Position numbers and translations under genes: made by a program. A stretch of DNA of 64,000 nt from Streptomyces alanosinicus (GTDB lineage Bacteria > Actinomycetota > Actinomycetes > Streptomycetales > Streptomycetaceae). Of this stretch, positions 51,376 to 58,987 are shown in pieces. The stretch covers positions 1 through 64,000 of the forward strand of contig NZ_BMVG01000009.1 of the NCBI RefSeq assembly GCF_014650595.1, in the 5' to 3' direction. The first letter of the stretch is position 1, and every line of letters starts with the position of its first letter. The notes beneath the pieces are model-generated. The model was not told the DNA's origin. It was given only the letters and a program-made list of their open reading frames with translations, and searched no databases.

Positions 51376-52574
51376 GACGCCGACGCCTGCGCGCGGCGCT
51401 GACCGCGACCGCGCTCACCACCGCCACCCTGGCCGCGCTCCCCGCCGCCGTACCCCCGGCGAGCGCCGCCCCGGCGGCCCCGGCCCCGGCCCGCCCGGCC
51501 GCCGGCCGTGACTGGTCGACGGCCGTCGTCGACTCCACCATGGCGCGCTACACGCCGGCCACCATCGGCGGCTGGTCGTACCCGGTGGGCCTGTACCTCT
51601 ATGGCCAGTACCTCGTCTACCGGCGCACCCACGACCCGCGCCTGCTGTCGTACATCAAGGCCTACGCCGACCGGTTCGTGAGCGCCGACGGCAGTATCAA
51701 CCAGTCCTTCAACAGCCTCGACAGCATGCAGGCGGGCCGGCTGCTGGTGATCCTGCACCACGAGACCGGGCAGGACCGCTACCGCAGGGCGGCACAGAGG
51801 ATCCGCGACCGGCTGCGGACCTATCCGCGCACCTCCGACGGCGGCTTCTGGCACGCCGACACCGGCAGCCGGGCCCACCAGCTGTGGGCGGACGGCGCCT
51901 ACATGGTGAACCCGTTCCTCGTCGAGTACGGCAAGGAGTTCGCCGACAGCGCCGCCACGGGCGACGAGGCCGCCCGGCAGCTGACCGTCTACGGCCGTCA
52001 TCTCCAGGTCGCGAACGGCCTGCTGCGGCACGCCTTTGACGAGTCGAAGTCGGCGAGCTGGGCCGACCCGGCCACCGGGCTCGCGCCCGAGCACTGGTGC
52101 CGTGCCGTCGGCTGGTACGCCATGGCGCTCGTGAACGTCCTCGACGCGACCCCCGCGAACCAGGCCGGCCGACCCCGACTGCTGGGCATCTTCCGGACGT
52201 TGGCGTCGGCGCTGGAGAAGTACCAGGACCCGGCGTCCGGGCGCTGGTTCCAGGTCATGGACAAGGGCACCCGGCCGGACAACTGGACCGAGACCTCCTG
52301 CTCCAGCATGTTCACCTACGCCCTCGACCGGGGCGCCCGGCAGGGTTATCTGGACCCGCACTTCGAGGCGGTGGCCCAGCGCGGCTACCAGGGCGTGCTG
52401 GCGCGGCTGTCGGTCGGTTCCGACGGCCGTACGAACCTGGCCGACATCTCGGTCGGCACCAACGTCGGCGACTACGCGTACTACGTCGGCCGCACCCGGG
52501 CCGTCAACGACTTCCATGGACTCGGGGCCTTCCTGATCATGAACGAGCAGCTGAAAGGTGATGCAGCGTCATGA
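51372..52574 (+). CDS. secreted GH105 (unsaturated rhamnogalacturonyl hydrolase-like)
   Basis: The 400-residue protein has a signal peptide (MRRRRLRAALTATALTTATL ... ASAA, about residue 33), which most cytoplasmic GH105 enzymes lack. The (alpha/alpha)6 part follows: YPVGLYLYGQYLVYRRTHDP, FNSLDSMQAGRLLVILHHET, FWHADTGSRAHQLWADGAYM with the catalytic Asp region, HWCRAVGWYAMALVNVLDAT and TETSCSSMFTYALDRGARQG. GH105 enzymes hydrolyse unsaturated uronic acid from lyase products of rhamnogalacturonan and related polymers. It overlaps pqqE and the next gene by four bases each. Confidence 0.88.
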   Translation: MRRRRLRAALTATALTTATLAALPAAVPPASAAPAAPAPARPAAGRDWSTAVVDSTMARYTPATIGGWSYPVGLYLYGQYLVYRRTHDPRLLSYIKAYADRFVSADGSINQSFNSLDSMQAGRLLVILHHETGQDRYRRAAQRIRDRLRTYPRTSDGGFWHADTGSRAHQLWADGAYMVNPFLVEYGKEFADSAATGDEAARQLTVYGRHLQVANGLLRHAFDESKSASWADPATGLAPEHWCRAVGWYAMALVNVLDATPANQAGRPRLLGIFRTLASALEKYQDPASGRWFQVMDKGTRPDNWTETSCSSMFTYALDRGARQGYLDPHFEAVAQRGYQGVLARLSVGSDGRTNLADISVGTNVGDYAYYVGRTRAVNDFHGLGAFLIMNEQLKGDAAS

Positions 52575-53428
52575 GCACGTCCAGAAGGGCCGTGCTGGGT
52601 GCCGCGTTCGGCGGTGCCGTGGCGGCCACGACCGGCCTGCCGGCCACCGCCGCCCCCACGCTCGGCCTCGCTCGCGCCGGCGGTACCCCCGTCGCCGCCT
52701 CCTGGCAGCTGAAGTGGTCGCCGTCGGCGCGCACCGACGGGCTCGGCGCCTTCGAAACCGTCGAGGACGACCGCGCGCACTCCCACCCGGCGGGCCATCC
52801 GCACATCTTCGCCACCGGCGACGACTGGCGCTTCGACATCCACACCGTCGACCGGGACACCTCCAGCGACCGCCAGCGCCAGGAGGTCACCGGCCTGCGC
52901 ACCGGCACGCACAGCTATCTGAAGTGGACCGAGGGCCAGACCTGGCGGATCACGTACTCGATGTACATCCCGAGCTCGCTCAAGGCCACCACCACCTTCA
53001 CCCACATCATGCAGATGAAGCAGCCGGGAGCCGGTTCCGCGCCGATCGTCGTGCAGTCGCTGCGGCGGGATGGGGGCACCTCCCGCGCGAGCGGAGCCGA
53101 GCGTGGGGGAGGGAAACAGACCATCGAACTCCGGCTGGCCACCGGCGACATCCTCGTCGGCCGTACCGACCTCGACCCGCTGCACGACAAATGGACCGAC
53201 GTCGACTTCCGGATCAGGGTCGGCAACGGCTCCGCCGGTTCCGTCCGCTGGATCCTGACGAGCGGATCCACCACCGTGATCGACAGGTCCAGGACCGGTG
53301 TCGACACCTTCCTCGCCGACCGCGTGCGCCCGAAGTGGGGCATCTACCGCTCCCTCGGCGACACCTCCGGTTCCCTGCAGGACACCTACCTGCTGCTCAC
53401 CAACCTCCGCGGCTACCAACTCGCCTAG
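52571..53428 (+). CDS. Tat/Sec-exported jelly-roll protein, polysaccharide-lyase-like
   Basis: The 285-residue protein has an export signal (STSRRAVLGAAFGGAVAATT, with a twin Arg) and a concanavalin-like beta-sandwich: RFDIHTVDRDTSSDRQRQEV, WRITYSMYIPSSLKATTTFT, HIMQMKQPGAGSAPIVVQSL, LHDKWTDVDFRIRVGNGSAG and RPKWGIYRSLGDTSG. The strand order resembles heparin-lyase-I/PL20-type polysaccharide lyases, which would supply unsaturated ends for the GH105. I am sure of the fold class but not of the activity. A 41-bp dispersed repeat at 53071-53111 inserts an in-frame loop (GGTSRASGAERGGG) between two strands. Confidence 0.75.
   Translation: MSTSRRAVLGAAFGGAVAATTGLPATAAPTLGLARAGGTPVAASWQLKWSPSARTDGLGAFETVEDDRAHSHPAGHPHIFATGDDWRFDIHTVDRDTSSDRQRQEVTGLRTGTHSYLKWTEGQTWRITYSMYIPSSLKATTTFTHIMQMKQPGAGSAPIVVQSLRRDGGTSRASGAERGGGKQTIELRLATGDILVGRTDLDPLHDKWTDVDFRIRVGNGSAGSVRWILTSGSTTVIDRSRTGVDTFLADRVRPKWGIYRSLGDTSGSLQDTYLLLTNLRGYQLA
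53071..53111. repeat. small palindromic repeat inserted in a coding region, type B
   Basis: The stretch begins TGGGGGCACCTCCCGCG, has a centre GAGCGGAGCCGAGC and ends GTGGGGGAG. I recall this element as one of the most frequent short repeats in Streptomyces genomes, usually intergenic. Here it lies within the lyase-like gene and keeps the frame open. Confidence 0.8.
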
Positions 53429-53440
53429 AGGAGCGGTCCC

Positions 53441-56400
53441 GTGAAACCCCACATCGCCGGCCCGAGACGGCCGGCGGCGATCGTCCTGTGCGCCCTCGCC
53501 GTCGTCCTCGGTCTCTCCCACCCCGCCGCCCTCGCGGCCCCGCACCCCACGACGCCCCGCCCCGCCGCCGTGTACGACGTGCACGACTACGGCGCCAAGG
53601 GTGACGGCTCCGCCAACGACACCCCCGCCATCGACAGGGCCATCACCGCGGCCAACGCAGCCGGCGGCGGCACCGTCCGCTTCCCGGCCGGCACCTACAA
53701 GTCCAAGAACACCATCCACATGAAGAGCCATGTGACGCTCCAGGTCGACAAGGGCGCCACGCTCCAGGGCTCCTCGGCGAACACCTACGATCCACCCGAG
53801 TCCAACCCGAACGACAAGTACCAGGACTACGGGCACAGCCACTTCCACAACGCGATGATCTACGGCGACAAGCTGACGGACATCGGCTTCACCGGCGACG
53901 GTGTCATCGACGGCGCGGGCAACCTCGTCACCGGCAACCCCAAGCCCGGCCAGGCCGACAAGATCCTGTCGCTGACCCGCTGCGCGGGACTGCGCCTCGG
54001 CGACGGACTCACCCTGCGCCGCGGCGGCCACTTCGCCGCCCTGGTCAACGGCTGCACGAACGTCGTCTCCGACCATCTGACCATCGACACCGCGAGCGAC
54101 CGCGACGGCTGGAACGTCATCTCCACCACGAACGTGACGATCACCAACGCGCACATCGCCGCCAACGACGACGCCCTCGTCTTCAAGAGCGACTACGCCC
54201 TCGGCGTCAAACTCTCCAACGGCCATGTCCGGGTGAGCGATTCGGTCCTCTCGGCACGCTGCTGCAACGCCCTGATGTTCGGCTCCGAGACCTGCGGCGA
54301 CTTCTCGGACTACCAGTTCGAGAAGATCCGCATCGAGGGCGCCGACAAGTCCGGCCTCGGCATGGTCTCCATGGACGGCGCGAAGATCTCCGATGTCCAC
54401 TACCGCGACATCACCATGACCGGCGTCCACTCGCCGATCATGGAGAAGATCGGCACGCGCGGACGGTGCGGCAACAGTCCGGGTGTCGGATCGATCAGCG
54501 ACGTGACGTACGACGACATCACGGCCACTGGCGACAGCCCCTCCTTCAGCCCGACCCTGTGGGGCGAGAGGGGCCACCGGATCAGCGGGGTCACGTTCGA
54601 CAACGTCGACATCACGGTCCCGGGCGGCAACGGCACCATGTCCACCGGGGTGCCGGGCAACGACCCGGGCGACTACAACCCGAGGAGCATCGGGACCCGG
54701 CCGGCCTACGGCTGGTATCTGCACAACACCGACGACATCCGGTTCACCGACAGCGGTGTGCGCTACGCCGCCGACGACGGCCGCCCCGCCCTCATCGCCG
54801 ACGCGGCGAGCGGCATCCGGCTGACCCGGTTCACCGCCCAGAAGGGCAGCAGGTCACCGCACGACATCGGTTTCCAGAACGTCACGGGCTACTGCCTCAC
54901 CGACAGCCACACCACCACCGGCGGCGCACTGCGCGTCGCGGCGAGCGGATCGAGCCAGAACTGCTCCGCGGCGGCCCGCCCGCGCGATGTGGAGAACCCG
55001 CGCCAGGCCTTCCTGCGGGCCTCCGTCGGCGGCCTCTTCCTGCACTGGGGGCTGCGCACCGCCCCCGCCCACACCAACTGCGGCGCCTGGGAGAAGGACG
55101 TCACGAGCGGCGGCTGGACCCCGGACCACTGGGTGAACGAAGCCAGGAAGCTGCATACGCAGTACATCGTGCTGGCGACCTTTCACAGCCGGCTCGGCTA
55201 CGCCCGCCCCTGGCCGTCGAAGATCCCCGGCTCCTGCTCCACCAAGCGGGACTTCCTCGGCGAACTGATCACCGCCGCCAAGGCGAAGGGCATGAAGGTC
55301 ATCCTCTATATGACCGACGACCCCCAGTGGCACGCCGACGGCGGCCACGAGTGGCTGGACTCGGCGGCCTACTCCGCCTACAAGGGCAGGAACGTCGACC
55401 TGACCACCCGCGACGGCTTCGGGCAGTTCAGCTACGACAACTTCTTCGAGGTCATGGACCGCTACCCGGACCTCGGCGGCTTCTGGATCGACAACGACAA
55501 CGACTACTGGCTGAGCCACAACCTCTATCAGCAGATCTACCAGAAGCGCCCGAACTACACCCTCAGCAACAACAACGAGGACACGCCGATCATGGACATG
55601 ATCAGCAACGAGCAGAAGACGGGCATGACGCCCGCCTACGACTACCCACAGGCGGTCTACACCGCCCAGCCCCGGCTCACCGAGGCCGACTTCAAGCTGC
55701 CGTCGACCGGCGCCTGGTGGTACGACGGCTCCGACCCCACCGTCGACCGGGGGCTCACCCTCGGCCGGCTCGTCACCAACGCGGGCTCCTCGGTGAAGGC
55801 CCTGATGGCCGAGACCGCCCAGGTCAACGGCACGTTCCCGGCCAACCAGGCCGCCTTCAACAGCTTCGCCGACGGCTATCTGAACCGCATCTGGGAGTCG
55901 CTGCACGGCACCGAGGGCGGCGGCTACATGTACGGCGGCCTCACACCCGGCTTCTGGAACGACGGCGCCCACGGCGTCACCACCCTCGCCAAGGACGACC
56001 CCGACCGGCAGTACATCCATGTCCTGACCCCGCCGAGCACCGGCACCCTGCGGATCCGCGACAACGGCTACCGCATCGCCTCCGTGACCGACCTGCGCAC
56101 CGGGGCACCGGTCGCCTGGTCGCAGTCCGGCGGTGTGCTCACCCTCAGCGGCCTCGGCGGCTGGGACCCGTACGACACCGTGTTCAAGGTGATCACCGCC
56201 GGCCGTCAGGGCATCGCCACCGGCGTCAAGGTCACCGCGAGCGCCTCCGCGAGCGGCCACCCCGGCTCCGCCGCCGCGGACGGCGACTACCTCACCTACT
56301 GGGACAACGACAAGACCCTGCCCGTCAGCCTCACCTTCGACCTCGGCGCCTCGAAGAAGGTGCGGTACCTCGGGCTCAACCAGCGTGAGGACTCCGTCGC

Positions 56401-56914
56401 CTACGCCCGCTCGGCCACCGAACAGTCCGCACGGATCAAGGCCTACAAGGTCTACGTCAGCGACGACGGCAAGGACTGGGGCAGCCCCGTCAAGAAGGGC
56501 CAACTCCCCAGCGCCCGCGGCATCCAGGGCATCGACCTGGCCGCCGCCACCGCCCGCTACGTGCGCCTGGAGGTCGACAGCACCTGGGCGGCGGCCACCG
56601 ACACCACCCGCTATCAGCGGCTGCGCATCGACGAGGCCTGGATCGGTACGTCGTACGCCACACCGGCGGCCGCCTTCACCCCCCGTTCCGACAACGGGCA
56701 GTCCCTGCGCCCCGCCCAGGGCGGGAGCAGCTGGAGCTTCGTACGCCGCGAGCCGACCGAGGCGAAGATCGAGGCACAGGCCGACGCCCTGGCGGCGAGC
56801 GGTCTCAAGGACCACGGTTTCGTGCGGGTCAATCTCGACGACTTCTGGCAGAACGGCGCGACGCTGCGGCCGGGCGAGACCCGGCTGATCCGTGTGAACC
56901 CGGTCAACAGCTAG
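53441..56914 (+). CDS. secreted multidomain GH28-like / GH29-like / F5-8C fusion
   Basis: The 1157-residue protein has a signal peptide (to about 32), then a GH28-type right-handed beta-helix (about 44-490: VHDYGAKGDGSANDTPAIDR, ASDRDGWNVISTTNVTI, IAANDDALVFKS). From about 515 to 830 it is alpha-L-fucosidase-like (GGLFLHWGLRTAPAHTN, GFWIDNDNDYWLSH with the nucleophile-position Asp). From about 920 to 1066 lies an F5/8 type C (CBM32) sandwich (AADGDYLTYWDNDKTLPVSL). The last 75 residues resemble the opening of a GH27 alpha-galactosidase (SSWSFVRREPTEAKIEAQAD, FVRVNLDDFWQ) and then jump to NGATLRPGETRLIRVNP, as if the barrel had been deleted. It should strip pectin-type side chains outside the cell. 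The start is GTG with GAGGAG upstream. Confidence 0.87.
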   Translation: MKPHIAGPRRPAAIVLCALAVVLGLSHPAALAAPHPTTPRPAAVYDVHDYGAKGDGSANDTPAIDRAITAANAAGGGTVRFPAGTYKSKNTIHMKSHVTLQVDKGATLQGSSANTYDPPESNPNDKYQDYGHSHFHNAMIYGDKLTDIGFTGDGVIDGAGNLVTGNPKPGQADKILSLTRCAGLRLGDGLTLRRGGHFAALVNGCTNVVSDHLTIDTASDRDGWNVISTTNVTITNAHIAANDDALVFKSDYALGVKLSNGHVRVSDSVLSARCCNALMFGSETCGDFSDYQFEKIRIEGADKSGLGMVSMDGAKISDVHYRDITMTGVHSPIMEKIGTRGRCGNSPGVGSISDVTYDDITATGDSPSFSPTLWGERGHRISGVTFDNVDITVPGGNGTMSTGVPGNDPGDYNPRSIGTRPAYGWYLHNTDDIRFTDSGVRYAADDGRPALIADAASGIRLTRFTAQKGSRSPHDIGFQNVTGYCLTDSHTTTGGALRVAASGSSQNCSAAARPRDVENPRQAFLRASVGGLFLHWGLRTAPAHTNCGAWEKDVTSGGWTPDHWVNEARKLHTQYIVLATFHSRLGYARPWPSKIPGSCSTKRDFLGELITAAKAKGMKVILYMTDDPQWHADGGHEWLDSAAYSAYKGRNVDLTTRDGFGQFSYDNFFEVMDRYPDLGGFWIDNDNDYWLSHNLYQQIYQKRPNYTLSNNNEDTPIMDMISNEQKTGMTPAYDYPQAVYTAQPRLTEADFKLPSTGAWWYDGSDPTVDRGLTLGRLVTNAGSSVKALMAETAQVNGTFPANQAAFNSFADGYLNRIWESLHGTEGGGYMYGGLTPGFWNDGAHGVTTLAKDDPDRQYIHVLTPPSTGTLRIRDNGYRIASVTDLRTGAPVAWSQSGGVLTLSGLGGWDPYDTVFKVITAGRQGIATGVKVTASASASGHPGSAAADGDYLTYWDNDKTLPVSLTFDLGASKKVRYLGLNQREDSVAYARSATEQSARIKAYKVYVSDDGKDWGSPVKKGQLPSARGIQGIDLAAATARYVRLEVDSTWAAATDTTRYQRLRIDEAWIGTSYATPAAAFTPRSDNGQSLRPAQGGSSWSFVRREPTEAKIEAQADALAASGLKDHGFVRVNLDDFWQNGATLRPGETRLIRVNPVNS

Positions 56915-56929
56915 CCGAGGGGGAACCTC

Positions 56930-58957
56930 ATGAAACACGAAAGAGCACTCGTCTGCGCACTCTCCCTGGCCCTGGCCGTGCCCCTCGTCGCGCTGAGCCA
57001 AGGCACCGCGAGCGCCGCCACCGACTACCAGGCCGAGGACGCCCTGATCTCCCAGGGCGCGGTCGCCACCAACCACACCGGCTACTCGGGCTCCGGTTTC
57101 GTCGACTACACCAACGTCAAGGGCTCCTATGTGGAGTTCACGGCCGACGCGGCCGCCGCCGGACCCGCCTCGCTCACCCTGCGCTACGCCAACGGCACCA
57201 GCACCGACCGGCCGATGGACCTCTCCGTCAACGGCACCGTGGTGGCGTCCGCCGTCTCCTTCCCGGCGACGGCCGACTGGAACACCTGGGCGTCCAGGAC
57301 CGTCAACGTGACCCTGAAGGCAGGCAGCAACAAGATCCGGGCGACCGCCACCACGGCCGCGGGCGGCCCCAACCTCGACCGGGTGTCCCTCGGCACGCCG
57401 AGCGACACCCAGGCCCCCACCCGCCCCGGCCGGCCCTCCTGCTCGGACATCGGCGAGGACCGCCTGACCCTGTCCTGGGGTGCCTCGACGGACGACGTGA
57501 AGGTCACGGCGTACGACCTGTACGAGCACGGCAACAAGCTGGGCGAGGCACCGGGCGACACCACCTCCAAGACCCTGACGGGGCTCACCCCGAACACCAC
57601 CTACGACCTCACGGTCATCGCCCGTGACGCGGCCGGCAACACCTCGCCCGCGAGCCCGGTCGTCGACTGCACCACCAAGCCCGGCTCCGACACCACTCCG
57701 CCGACCGCCCCCGGCACCTTTCAGGCGGCCGGTGTCACCGCGAACACCGTCGACCTCAGCTGGGGCGCCGCCTCGGACAACCGCGCCGTCACCGCCTACG
57801 ACGTGCGCAGCGACAGCACCGTCTACAAGACCGTGCAGGGCACCTCCACCACCCTCACGGGGCTCGCCTGCAACAGCCCTTACACCCTGAACGTCGTCGC
57901 CCGCGACGCCGCCGGCAATGTCTCCCCGCCGAGCAACACGGTGTCGTTCACCACCAAGGCCTGCGCCACCGACGGCGGTGTCCCCTCCTCCGTCACCACC
58001 CTCTCCCCGGGGTGGACCATCCCGTGGGGCACCTACTGGATGCCCGACGGCAAGACGGCCCTCGTCACCGAGCGGGACGACTTCCGGGTCTGGAAGGTCA
58101 CCAAGGACGGCACCAGGACGCAGGTCGGCACCGTCCCGAACGCCGTCACCACCAATGGGGAGGGAGGCCTGCTCGGCGTCGCGGTCGACCCCAAGTGGGA
58201 GACGAACCACTACGTCTACTTCATGCACACCGCCGCCGAGGGCAACCGGGTCGTGCGCATGACCTACGACGGCACCCGGCTCAGCGACTACAAGGTGCTG
58301 CTGCAGGGCATCAAGAAGAACCGCTACCACAACGGCGGCCGCCTCGCCTTCGGGCCCGACGGCTACCTCTATGTCTCCACCGGCGAGGCCCAGACGCCCG
58401 ATCTCGCCCAGGACAAGAACTCCCTCAACGGCAAGATCCTGCGGATGACCACCGACGGCAAGCCGGCCCCCGGCAACCCGTTCGGCAACTACGTCTACTC
58501 CCTGGGCCACCGCAACCCCCAGGGCCTCGCCTTCGACCGCAGCGGCCGCTTGTGGGAGGCGGAGTTCGGCAACAGCTCCAAGGACGAACTCAACCTCATC
58601 AAGCCCGGGGCCAACTACGGCTGGCCCACCTGCGAGGGCAACTGCAACGTCGCCGGCATGACCAACCCCAAGGCCACCTGGAACGTGAACGAGGCCTCGC
58701 CGAGCGGCATCGCGATCGTCCGTAACGTCGTCTACATGGCCTCACTGCGCGGCGAACGCCTGTGGCGCATCCCCATCAACGGCGACAGCGAGAGCGTCGG
58801 CACCCCGACCGCGTACTACGTCGGCACCTACGGCCGGCTGCGCACCGTCACCAAGGTGCCCGGCGCCGACCAGCTGTGGCTGTCCACCACCAACTGCGAC
58901 AACAACGGCGGCGCGGCCGACGGTTCCGACAAGATCTTCCGGGTGACCATCAGCTGA
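56930..58957 (+). CDS. secreted CBM35-FN3-FN3-PQQ-dependent sugar dehydrogenase
   Basis: The 675-residue protein has a signal peptide (about 1-30), a CBM35-like module (about 32-155: YQAEDALISQGAVATNHTGY, GYSGSGFVDYTNVKGSYVEF), two fibronectin III modules (about 160-245 and 250-340) and a six-bladed PQQ dehydrogenase propeller. The last shows SSVTTLSPGWTIPWGTYWMP, GEGGLLGVAVDPKWETNHYV, YHNGGRLAFGPDGYLYVSTG and SLGHRNPQGLAFDRSGRLWE, including the catalytic-His HNGG region. It resembles soluble glucose/pyranose dehydrogenases (AA12-like), which oxidise sugars with PQQ and calcium and pass electrons to external acceptors. It is the only PQQ enzyme visible here and ends the operon that makes PQQ. 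Confidence 0.92.
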   Translation: MKHERALVCALSLALAVPLVALSQGTASAATDYQAEDALISQGAVATNHTGYSGSGFVDYTNVKGSYVEFTADAAAAGPASLTLRYANGTSTDRPMDLSVNGTVVASAVSFPATADWNTWASRTVNVTLKAGSNKIRATATTAAGGPNLDRVSLGTPSDTQAPTRPGRPSCSDIGEDRLTLSWGASTDDVKVTAYDLYEHGNKLGEAPGDTTSKTLTGLTPNTTYDLTVIARDAAGNTSPASPVVDCTTKPGSDTTPPTAPGTFQAAGVTANTVDLSWGAASDNRAVTAYDVRSDSTVYKTVQGTSTTLTGLACNSPYTLNVVARDAAGNVSPPSNTVSFTTKACATDGGVPSSVTTLSPGWTIPWGTYWMPDGKTALVTERDDFRVWKVTKDGTRTQVGTVPNAVTTNGEGGLLGVAVDPKWETNHYVYFMHTAAEGNRVVRMTYDGTRLSDYKVLLQGIKKNRYHNGGRLAFGPDGYLYVSTGEAQTPDLAQDKNSLNGKILRMTTDGKPAPGNPFGNYVYSLGHRNPQGLAFDRSGRLWEAEFGNSSKDELNLIKPGANYGWPTCEGNCNVAGMTNPKATWNVNEASPSGIAIVRNVVYMASLRGERLWRIPINGDSESVGTPTAYYVGTYGRLRTVTKVPGADQLWLSTTNCDNNGGAADGSDKIFRVTIS

Positions 58958-58987
58958 GCCGCCTGCCGGGCCGTGGCTGACATCACG

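Noticed and set aside
54854..58510. A 1218-codon minus-strand open frame opposite the GH28/GH29 and PQQ dehydrogenase genes
   Set aside because: The translation is Gly/Val/Ala-rich without domains, and both opposite genes have clear motifs throughout.
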